DNA from: Stenotrophomonas maltophilia
Lineage (GTDB): Bacteria > Pseudomonadota > Gammaproteobacteria > Xanthomonadales > Xanthomonadaceae
Direction of reading: 5' to 3'
Assembly: GCF_023518235.1 (NCBI RefSeq)
Contig: NZ_CP090423.1
Coordinates: 2,604,001 to 2,668,000 of the forward strand
Length of the DNA stretch: 64,000 bases
Shown: positions 37,156-44,763 of the stretch, piece by piece
Numbering within the stretch: position 1 is the stretch's first letter
Layout: each line of letters starts with the position of its first letter
Notes under the pieces: model-generated
What the model was told of the DNA's origin: nothing
Databases searched by the model: none
Seen by the model: only the letters and a program-made list of their open reading frames with translations
Made by a program: the position numbers and the translations under genes

Positions 37156-39656
37156 TTTCCTGCCACCTGCGGCGGGCACTGCAGCCCGCCCACCATCACC
37201 AGATCGCCCTCGCGCGGATAGCGGGCTTCGTCCAGCGTCAGCGTGCAGCTGTGCTGATCCGGATGGCGCAGCTCCACTACGGGCGCGCGTGCACTCAGTT
37301 CCAACGTGAAGAAGCCTTCGTCCTGGCTGACGCTGCGGCTGGCGTGGTTGATCACATGCACGCCACGCACGCCGTTGCCATCGGCGTCGAGTATCTGGCC
37401 CATCACCGTATAGGTGCGCAGCACATCCACCTGCGCATGCATCACGCCGCCCTTGTTGAGGTGATAGCGGACCGTGGACGGTTGGATCGCTGCCGTGTGC
37501 GCATGGTGGTCGTTGAAATCGAACTGCACGTGCCCTTCCCGATACGCGCTGACCGGCACGAAATTGCGTCCCGACCGCAGCACCACGCCGCCCCCACGGC
37601 TGTCATCGGCACGCAGCGCCAGGCCCGGAAAATCCGAATGCAGATCCACGATCATGCCGGTATCGGCACTGGCGGTCTGCCCGCGCCCGACCATCGCCAC
37701 GTGCCCGCCACCCAACGCCAACGTGCTTTCCAGATTGGCGCTGCCACTGAGGCGACCATCGCTGGAGGCACGCAGCACCTGCACATCGCCCTGGAACTGC
37801 TGCCGGTCCATGTAGGCACCTGCACCCAGCCCCAGCCCATTGCGGTCGACGCTGGCGGTGCCATGTACGCTCTGCAGCCAAGGTGCGTCCAGCTGCTGCT
37901 GCACGTTGAGGCTGGCGTACAGATCGCGCTGGCCGGCTGCGCCGGTACGGCTGCCCAGGCTGCCGTTGTAGCGGCGCCCCGGGTTACCCAATGCAAGGCT
38001 GACGGTGAAGTCGATACCCCGTTGGCGGCGGGAGGACGTGACGTCGCTGCCCGGGCGGTCGTATACCGACAGCCGCCAGCTGGCATCGCTGCCGAACAGC
38101 CGCTGCCGCCGCCAGTACGAAGCATCCACACTGGTGCCCGCGTTGAAGCCCTGGCTGTGACCCACGCGCAGGGTCAGGCTGTGGGCGTCGCCGAATCGAT
38201 GGTTGAGTGACAGCGCACTGCTGTCCTGCCAGCCGCCATGGGTCTCCCAGCGCGCCGGCTGGCCGTCGCGGCCCACCACGCGGTCACGCTGTTCCACCCA
38301 GCTGCGCGCGTGCGAGGCCACCAGCGACCCGCGCGCGTAGCGCAACAGGCCCTGCGCATCGACGCCACGACCGGCATCGTTGGAGTCATAAAGATTGGTG
38401 TAGAGGTTGAAGCGTTCGCTGGCCTGCCAGTCCAGCGAGGCGCCAAGGCTGTGGCGTTCGCCCACCCGCTGTGCACTGGCGCCGACCACTGCACGCGGAT
38501 GCAGCAGATAGTTCACTACGGCCCCTGCGGCGGCCTTGCCATGCTGGGCGTCATCGCCGCTGTCCAGCAGGCCCTGTTGGCGGCCGGCGAACAGGCTGTA
38601 GCGCCAACGACGGCTCGCATCACGCCAGTGGTTCGGCTTGTGGATGGTGGCGATCTCGCGCGAGCTGATCTGCCCGTCTTCAACCACGCGCAGTTCCACC
38701 TCATAGATGCCGCCCGGCAGGCGGCGGGTATCCAGCGTCTGCATGCCCGGCGCCACCGCCTGCGTGCCGACCAGATTGCCATCACGGTAGATCTCGACCA
38801 CGCCTTCGCGGCTGGCGGTGACATACACCGGGTAGACCGCCTCGCCCGCCGTGTCGGCCAGCAGTACATCCGACGAACCGGCCATGAAACCCAGGCTGGT
38901 GTAGTTCTGTGTGCCCGGCGCCCGCGGCTGCCGGGTCACCCCCTGGAACGTGGGCAGGAAATAGCCCACGCGCAGGAAATGATCCTTGAATTCGCGCTGC
39001 GCGTGCAGCGCGCTGACGTAGTGGCCGTCGCTGTCGCCCGCCAGCCGCGAACGGTAGTACTGGTAGCTGCCCAGCGCGGTCCATTGCCCCAGGCTGCCCT
39101 GTAGATCGGCGCCATAACGCAGGGCATTGTCCTGCTGCTCGCCGCCACTGTAGGTCAGGCTGTTGCGCAGCATCAGCCCGGTACTGCCCTGCGCCGGCAC
39201 CTGCAGGTAACGTCCACCCGCAGTGGCGCGGTGGCCGTCGCTGCTCAGCAGGGACACCAGCGAGTTGCCCAGGCTGTAGTGCAGCGCCGCCAGCCCTTGC
39301 GATGCTGCAGACTGCTTCCCCAACGGCACCGGCTCGGCCAGGTAGGCCGCCCAGCGCTCGCGCTCGGCCGCCGGCAATGCGCTGTCGTAGCTGTCACCGA
39401 AAGCCAGCAGTTGCAAGCGGTTGTCTTCGTGCAGCAGGACCTCGGCATCGCCAAGGAAGGTGCCATCCAGTTCCACCCGCACACTCAACGGCGTACCGAA
39501 CAGATGCTCACGGAACTCGGCCGGCATGCGCTCGCGTTGCTGCTGCAGCGTATGCAGTGCTGCTTCGGCGCGGGCATGGCGGGGCACCATGGCAAGCAGC
39601 GCGATGGCACCGGCAACCGCTACGGCAAGCGCAGCAGGGCGTTGAATAGGGGGCAT
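37152..39656 (-). CDS. Alpha-fimbria outer membrane usher (CfaC/TcfC-like)
   Basis: 834 aa with signal peptide (cleavage near ARAEAALH). Usher of the alpha chaperone-usher clade: 24-strand pore that assembles and exports pilin. Visible parts are the N-terminal domain with PLSVRVELDGTFLGD, barrel repeats, the plug-like PVYVTASREGVVEIYRDG and LPGGIYEVELRVVEDG, and C-terminal domains with VMGQILDADGNGVRGVHVIN. Starts 69 nt after the major pilin stop, behind a strong hairpin, and overlaps the tip gene by 4 nt. Confidence 0.87.
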   Translation of the reverse strand: MPPIQRPAALAVAVAGAIALLAMVPRHARAEAALHTLQQQRERMPAEFREHLFGTPLSVRVELDGTFLGDAEVLLHEDNRLQLLAFGDSYDSALPAAERERWAAYLAEPVPLGKQSAASQGLAALHYSLGNSLVSLLSSDGHRATAGGRYLQVPAQGSTGLMLRNSLTYSGGEQQDNALRYGADLQGSLGQWTALGSYQYYRSRLAGDSDGHYVSALHAQREFKDHFLRVGYFLPTFQGVTRQPRAPGTQNYTSLGFMAGSSDVLLADTAGEAVYPVYVTASREGVVEIYRDGNLVGTQAVAPGMQTLDTRRLPGGIYEVELRVVEDGQISSREIATIHKPNHWRDASRRWRYSLFAGRQQGLLDSGDDAQHGKAAAGAVVNYLLHPRAVVGASAQRVGERHSLGASLDWQASERFNLYTNLYDSNDAGRGVDAQGLLRYARGSLVASHARSWVEQRDRVVGRDGQPARWETHGGWQDSSALSLNHRFGDAHSLTLRVGHSQGFNAGTSVDASYWRRQRLFGSDASWRLSVYDRPGSDVTSSRRQRGIDFTVSLALGNPGRRYNGSLGSRTGAAGQRDLYASLNVQQQLDAPWLQSVHGTASVDRNGLGLGAGAYMDRQQFQGDVQVLRASSDGRLSGSANLESTLALGGGHVAMVGRGQTASADTGMIVDLHSDFPGLALRADDSRGGGVVLRSGRNFVPVSAYREGHVQFDFNDHHAHTAAIQPSTVRYHLNKGGVMHAQVDVLRTYTVMGQILDADGNGVRGVHVINHASRSVSQDEGFFTLELSARAPVVELRHPDQHSCTLTLDEARYPREGDLVMVGGLQCPPQVAGK

Positions 39657-39686
39657 TGGGGCATTCCATGGCGGGGCAGGCAGTAC

Positions 39687-39712
39687 GGCGGGGACGCGCC
39701 TGCGTCCCCGCC
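39687..39712 (-). terminator. Intercistronic hairpin between major pilin and usher
   Basis: Perfect 11-bp stem GGCGGGGACGC (39687-39697) with GCGTCCCCGCC (39702-39712), 4-nt loop, no T tract. Most likely an mRNA-stabilising or attenuating hairpin that keeps pilin levels above usher levels. Confidence 0.6.
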
Positions 39713-39724
39713 TTGTGGGATGTG

Positions 39725-40210
39725 TTACGGGGTGCTTTCGAACATCATGTAGACCTGGCCGGCGTAGTTGCCTTCCACGTAGCCGGTGCCCGGCTTGGTG
39801 GTGGCGATTTCCACCGCAACGCGCTGGCTGGCTGCGGCCTCGGCGGCAGTGAGGATCTCGACCTTGCCTGCCGCGCCGGTGGCCAGCGTCTTGCCGTTCA
39901 CGCGCACGGCCATCGGCAGCAGGTTGGCACCGGAGGTCAGCGCCGCATCATTGGTCAGGTAGCCTTCGATGGCCGCATTGCTGCGCATGTCGATCTGCTG
40001 GCTGATCGGGCGCAGATCCTGGCGGGCGATGTCCCAGCCCATGGTCTGGGTGATCGCATCCCACCCGCCGACCGGGGTGATCTGCAGGCCATCGGCCGCC
40101 GGGATGATGGCCTCCACGGAAACCGTGACCGGGAAATCGGCGGCGAAGCTGGCGGCCGGAGCAATGACCAGGGCGGCGGCGGTGGAGAGCAGGACCTTCT
40201 TCAGGTTCAT
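39725..40210 (-). CDS. Alpha-fimbria major pilin (CblA/CfaB-like)
   Basis: 161 aa with signal peptide cleaved after ASFAA. Mature sequence resembles CS1/CFA/I and cable-pilus major subunits: an N-terminal donor strand DFPVTVSVEAIIP, the IDMRSNAAIEGYLTN segment and C-terminal YVEGNYAGQVYMMFE. No Cys in the mature protein, as in that family (classical type 1 pilins have a disulphide). A shine-dalgarno AAGGAAT precedes the ATG. Confidence 0.87.
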   Translation of the reverse strand: MNLKKVLLSTAAALVIAPAASFAADFPVTVSVEAIIPAADGLQITPVGGWDAITQTMGWDIARQDLRPISQQIDMRSNAAIEGYLTNDAALTSGANLLPMAVRVNGKTLATGAAGKVEILTAAEAAASQRVAVEIATTKPGTGYVEGNYAGQVYMMFESTP

Positions 40211-40336
40211 GGGTAATTCCTTCTAGGGTGATGAAAAACAATGGATTGCCGGGTTCGGGACGCAACTTCCCCACGAGCCCCCCGGCAGAGGCCCGGCGAA
40301 GTAAAACCTTGGATGTACGCGCGGCCGTTCTGGCCG

Positions 40337-41077
40337 TCAGTTGCGGGTGTCGATGGTGCGGCGCTGGGTCCCTTCCAACAGGTCGAAGCGGCTGTAGAAG
40401 CCCTCCTCTTCGGCCAGCGTGTGCTGGCGCCCGGGGAAGACATGCACCTTCACCCCGCCGCTGCACTCATCGGGTCGCGCGCGGTTGCATTGGCGCAGGT
40501 TGTCCAGCACCACGGTGGCGTTGCCGGCATTGGAAACGCGAGGGCCGTGCAGCTGCGTGTCGTAGCGCGTCGCAGCCGGCGGTACGAACACCACCGTGCC
40601 GTAGCCGGTGAACACGTTGACACCGGCCTGCACACCCTGCTGGTAGTTCTCTGCCTGATTGGCATCGAGCGAGAACTCGCCAGCATCGGGTATCACCGGC
40701 ACATAGCGCACGCGGTAGTACTGCTCCTGCGTACGATCACCACGGAACACCAGCCGCGTGGCCTGCTGGCCATTGCCGGCGGGAATGATCATGCGGCTGG
40801 GGCTGGCGATCAGCCCACTGGCACCGCCTTCGTTGCGTGCCAACGCGGCAGCATCCACCGGCGTTTCGGTCACATTGCCCTGGCCGTCGAAATGCATGCG
40901 GGTGACCTCCACCCGCACGTACGCGGTGGCATCGCCGCTGTTGCGCACGCGCTTGAGCAGCTGGCTGCGGCCAGGCTCCATGTAGTCGAACAGCGTACCT
41001 ACGCTGATCTGTGGCTGCGCTGCGTGTGCCGTCGCAGCAAGCAACAGGAGATGGATCGCGACGAATAGGCGATGCAT
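40337..41077 (-). CDS. Alpha-fimbria periplasmic chaperone (CfaA/CblB-like)
   Basis: 246 aa with signal peptide (to ATAHA). Two Ig-like domains of a pilus chaperone: ISVGTLFDYMEPG, the subunit-binding strand in NATAYVRVEVTRMHF-like context, MIIPAGNGQQATRLVFRG (the conserved R/K region) and YYRVRYVPV. Alpha-type chaperones differ from PapD in lacking long F1-G1 loops, consistent with this sequence. First gene of the operon; the leader upstream is about 255 nt to the shared adhesin motif at 41332. Confidence 0.83.
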   Translation of the reverse strand: MHRLFVAIHLLLLAATAHAAQPQISVGTLFDYMEPGRSQLLKRVRNSGDATAYVRVEVTRMHFDGQGNVTETPVDAAALARNEGGASGLIASPSRMIIPAGNGQQATRLVFRGDRTQEQYYRVRYVPVIPDAGEFSLDANQAENYQQGVQAGVNVFTGYGTVVFVPPAATRYDTQLHGPRVSNAGNATVVLDNLRQCNRARPDECSGGVKVHVFPGRQHTLAEEEGFYSRFDLLEGTQRRTIDTRN

Positions 41078-41331
41078 GGCGAAGCCTCGGAATTCTGTTC
41101 AATGATGATGTTCAAGGTGATGACCAGCCCAACCAGATGGAGAGCCGCATCGCGCTTTGGGCAGCATTCTCTTGACCCGCGCAGGCTCCCTCCATGAGGA
41201 AAGTTGTATCGCGGACACAATTGAAACTAGTCCGAAGACAGCGCCGCGCCGGGCCGGTTGTAGCGCCTGGAATGCAATCGACGTTGCCCTTCCATGCGGG
41301 TCCGCATCGTGAAAGATGCGGAGCGCTTCCG

Positions 41332-41349
41332 CCATGCAAAGACTTGCAA
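41332..41349 (-). promoter_or_regulatory. Adhesin-locus motif upstream of the alpha-fimbrial operon
   Basis: On the minus strand TTGCAAGTCTTTGCATGG, matching TTGCAA-N4-TTGYATGG. It points toward the chaperone gene and lies 255 nt before its start. The remaining 41078-41398 stretch has no ORF that I can support. Confidence 0.5.
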
Positions 41350-41398
41350 AGATGACCGGCGCCGCACGCATGAGCCGAATGGCACTCACGCTGCGGTT

Positions 41399-41825
41399 GT
41401 GGAGCAGAGCCCGTGCTCGGTTCTGATGCGCCACGCGGACGGCAGCCGAGCATGGCTCGGCTCTACAGGAGGCAAAGAACGCGAAGGAGACGCAGGCCGT
41501 CTTCATAGGACGCTGTAGAGCCGAGCCGATGCTCGGCTCTGATGCGCCGCGCGGACGGCAGCCGAGCATGGCTCGGCTCTACAGGAGGCAAAGAACGCGA
41601 AGGAGACGCAGGCCGTCTTCATAGGACGCTGTAGAGCCGAGCCGATGCTCGGCTCTGATGCGCCGCGCGGACGGCAGCCGAGCATGGCTCGGCTCTACAG
41701 GAGGCAAAGAACGCGAAGGAGACGCAGGCCGTCTTCATAGGACGCTGTAGAGCCGAGCCGAGCCGAGCCGATGCTCGGCTCGGATGCGCCGCGCGGACGG
41801 CAGCCGAGCATGGCTCGGCTCTACA
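41399..41825. repeat. Tandem array of 116-bp SMAG-containing units
   Basis: GTAG heads at 41515, 41631 and 41747 give an exact 116-bp period; a degraded first unit begins near 41399. Each unit carries two facing palindromes (GTAGAGCCGAGC... and ...GCTCGGCTCTAC) plus an identical ~47-nt spacer. The last unit is expanded by two extra GAGCC copies and lacks most of the spacer. Confidence 0.88.
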
Positions 41826-41912
41826 GGGGGCGAAAAAGGCGAAGGTAGTCCAGACCGCCCGATGGCGCCGGGCTGAGCGGCACCTGAAGTGTGATCCCTT
41901 CCCCCGCGCGCT

Positions 41913-41930
41913 TTGCAACAATTTGTATGG
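41913..41930 (+). promoter_or_regulatory. Adhesin-locus motif upstream of autotransporter 1
   Basis: TTGCAACAATTTGTATGG, matching TTGCAA-N4-TTGYATGG and pointing to the autotransporter gene, 153 nt before its start. The rest of the gap (41831-42082) shows no ORF. Confidence 0.5.
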
Positions 41931-42082
41931 GACGACTGACTGCAGCGAATGAAACTACGCCCGAAAAAGGCATACCGTTTCGTTTTCAGCCCACTCGATC
42001 ACACTGCTTTCACAAGAAACGGATTCAAGCCTAGGCTCGTCCATCGCAGTCGAGCCTCCCCGCCCCACGACAAGGACTCCCG

Positions 42083-44482
42083 ATGACCCTCGCCCGTACC
42101 GCACGCCCGCATGGCATGCCTCTGCAACGCCCGCTGCTGCGCAGCCTCCTGCTTGCGCTGGCCGCTGGCCCTCTCGGCGCTGCGATGGCCGGTGAGCTCG
42201 ATGGCCAGACAGCCGAAGTTGCCGCCGGTGATCCGGTCGAGGCATGGCGTCTCATCAATGGCTCCCATCTGACCGTGCGTGGTGGCGAAACCGAGCAGAT
42301 CCAGGCAGAGGATACGTCGCAGGTCATTCTTGACCGTGCCCAGGTGAGCCGCAGCGGCAATCAGATTGCCGCCATCCAGCTATGGGAGCGTTCCTCGCTG
42401 GTTGCCGATTCGTCCAGGATCAACGGCGAGGTGGAACTCAGAGGCGGCAACACCTCGCTGACAGTCAAGGACAGCAGCATCCGCGTGTCGGCAGCTGATC
42501 TCAGCCCCAACGCCGCAAAGTCGGTAGGCGTAGGTCTGTCACAGGGTCTCGACGCGAGCACCCGCGATACCCCATATGCCCTGATCGATGGCACGTCGAT
42601 CCACGTGGACGATCTCGCCTCACCCGCTCGTCCCCATAACAGTGGCCTCGGCGTGCGCATGCTGGTCGGCCAGATGGACATCGTCAATCGCTCCCGTATT
42701 GTCGCCGCCAACGTGGGCGCCATGCTGTGGGGCGAGCGCAACGGCGACGGCATGCTGCGCCTGCATATCAACGACTCCACACTGCAGTCGGGCCGTGGTG
42801 CGGCGATCCAGGTGATGCCGTTGTTCGACAACACCTACGACATCACCGTCGCCAACGGTGCGCAGCTGATCGCAGGCGACGGCACGCTGTTGCGCGTCGC
42901 GCGCGAGGGCAGCGTTCTTGCCGCGCGGACCGACGTTGACTTCACGGTGGACGATGCCCGTCTCATCGGCAACGTCACCTTCGACCCCACCTCCGTCACC
43001 AACGGCACACTGGATGTGATGCTGCGCAACAAGGCACAGATCGACGGCCGATTCTTCAACGTCACCACCGCCAGCATCGATGGCGACAGTACCTGGCTGA
43101 TGACCGGCGGCAGCAATGTTGGCCACCTCACCTTGGGCGCTACCGGTACCGTTGCACTGGGCAACGCCAGTACCTTCAACACCCTCAACGTAGACCAGTT
43201 CACCGGCAACGGCGGCACCCTGCTGTTCAATACGGTGCTGGGTGACGACACGTCGCTGACCGACAAACTGGTGATTGCCAGTGATGCCGACGGCCAGGCC
43301 AACGTGCGCGTGCTCAATGCCGGCGGTGCCGGTGCCAGGACCGAGCGCGGTATCGAACTGATCGATATCGGCGGTGCCTCCAACGCGCAGTTCGATCTGC
43401 TCGGCCGTGCCGTGGGCGGCCAGTACGAGTACTTCCTGGTGAAGGATGCCAACGGCAACTGGTACCTGCGTTCGCAGACCGGCGCCGGCCCGGACCCTTG
43501 CCTGGTGGACCCCACCCTGCCCGAGTGCAAGCCGATTGACCCGGTGGACCCGGTGGACCCGCCGCCGCCGGTGCTGCGCCCGGAAACCGGTGCCTACCTG
43601 GCCAACCAGTTCGCGCTGGATCAGATGCTTCGCCATACCTATCGCGACCGCCAGGGCGGCGGCACTGCCAACGACGATGTGCGCGGCTGGGCGCGCGTGG
43701 ACGCCACCCACAGCACGCTGGGTGCGGTGGATGACCAGCTGGACCTGCGCGTGGACCGCTCGCGCCTGCAGCTGGGTGCGGACGTTGGCGTGTTCGATGA
43801 GGGCCGTGGTCGCGTGGGCCTGATGGGCACGCTGGCACAGTCGCGCTCGACCTCGCGTTCGGACATCACCGGCTACAGCGCACGCGGCAAGCTGGACGGT
43901 GGCGCACTGGGCGTATACGGCAATTGGGCAAACGATGCGCTGTATGTGGATGCCAGCGTGCAGCGCGGCCAGTTCCGCAACCGCGTGCAGGGCGAAGGCC
44001 TGGCCGAGGAACGCTACGACTCGGACCTGTGGCAGTCGTCGCTGGAAGCCGGCTACCGCATCGGCATCGGCCAGATCGGCAGCGCTATGCTGAGCCTGCA
44101 GCCGGAACTGCAGCTGGTCTACACCGATGCCAAGACCGATGTGCACACCGAAGCCAATGGCACCGTGGTGCGTGCGCTGGACCAGAGCGGGCTGTCCGGC
44201 CGTGCGGGCCTGCGCCTGCAGGGTGAATCACGCTCGGCAGTGGGTGCCTCGGTCAGCCCGTACCTGGCCGCCAATTGGTACCGCGATAGTGCCGGCAATG
44301 GCATTGCCTTCGATGATGAAGTGCTGAAGGCGGGCATTCCGCGCAACCGCTATGAACTCAGTGCCGGTGCACAGATTCAGTTCCGTTCCGGGCTCAGTGC
44401 GCGGGGTGGTTTCGGCGTGATGCACGGTGACAGCGGCTACCGGGAGGCCACCGGCAGCCTGAGCGTCGCGTACCGCTGGTAA
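42083..44482 (+). CDS. Type Va autotransporter adhesin (copy 1)
   Basis: 799 aa. Signal peptide with a basic n-region, cleaved near AAMAG. The passenger (residues ~40-460) is made of beta-helix-type repeats (SLVADSSRINGEVELRGG, TSLTVKDSS) and ends in the pertactin-like stretch NVGHLTLGATGTVALGN and LGDDTSLTDKLVIASDADG. A DPVDP-rich linker (PIDPVDPVDPPPP) leads to the C-terminal autotransporter beta-barrel, residues ~530-799, closing in an aromatic residue (SVAYRW). A strong AAGGA ribosome site precedes ATG 42083. The C-terminal half is almost identical to the next gene, while the passenger N-terminus has diverged. No catalytic triad is seen, so an adhesin or biofilm role is more likely than protease. 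Confidence 0.9.
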   Translation: MTLARTARPHGMPLQRPLLRSLLLALAAGPLGAAMAGELDGQTAEVAAGDPVEAWRLINGSHLTVRGGETEQIQAEDTSQVILDRAQVSRSGNQIAAIQLWERSSLVADSSRINGEVELRGGNTSLTVKDSSIRVSAADLSPNAAKSVGVGLSQGLDASTRDTPYALIDGTSIHVDDLASPARPHNSGLGVRMLVGQMDIVNRSRIVAANVGAMLWGERNGDGMLRLHINDSTLQSGRGAAIQVMPLFDNTYDITVANGAQLIAGDGTLLRVAREGSVLAARTDVDFTVDDARLIGNVTFDPTSVTNGTLDVMLRNKAQIDGRFFNVTTASIDGDSTWLMTGGSNVGHLTLGATGTVALGNASTFNTLNVDQFTGNGGTLLFNTVLGDDTSLTDKLVIASDADGQANVRVLNAGGAGARTERGIELIDIGGASNAQFDLLGRAVGGQYEYFLVKDANGNWYLRSQTGAGPDPCLVDPTLPECKPIDPVDPVDPPPPVLRPETGAYLANQFALDQMLRHTYRDRQGGGTANDDVRGWARVDATHSTLGAVDDQLDLRVDRSRLQLGADVGVFDEGRGRVGLMGTLAQSRSTSRSDITGYSARGKLDGGALGVYGNWANDALYVDASVQRGQFRNRVQGEGLAEERYDSDLWQSSLEAGYRIGIGQIGSAMLSLQPELQLVYTDAKTDVHTEANGTVVRALDQSGLSGRAGLRLQGESRSAVGASVSPYLAANWYRDSAGNGIAFDDEVLKAGIPRNRYELSAGAQIQFRSGLSARGGFGVMHGDSGYREATGSLSVAYRW

Positions 44483-44511
44483 CACCGGACAGACAGCGCG
44501 CACTGCACGTT

Positions 44512-44637
44512 GTAGAGCCGAGCATAGGCTCGGCCCTACACGACAACGCCGGGCATGGCCCGGCGCTACCGCTCCCCGACACCGTTCCACATTACGCGAT
44601 CAGCCGCTCTTTTGTAGAGCCGAGCCAAGCTCGGCTG
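44512..44637. repeat. Three SMAG palindromes between the autotransporters
   Basis: GTAGAGCCGAGCATAGGCTCGGCCCTAC at 44512, a CGCCGGGC palindrome ending GCTAC (to ~44569), and GTAGAGCCGAGCCAAGCTCGGC at 44614. A degraded relative follows near 44680-44701. No other feature is visible in the 281-bp gap. Confidence 0.75.
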
Positions 44638-44763
44638 CACTTCGCTCAGCCCGCATGAAACCCCGCGCGGCGTCCACCAGCCAAGCATGCCTCAGCTCTA
44701 CAGGGCACAAGAGGTCATGGGCCTCTTCCGCTCCAGGAACCTCCCCACTTCCGCAGCTGACTT

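Noticed and set aside
41503..41921. Small minus-strand ORFs with repeated Cys/Arg peptides
   Set aside because: They translate the SMAG array; the peptide repeats follow the DNA repeat period and have no independent coding signal.
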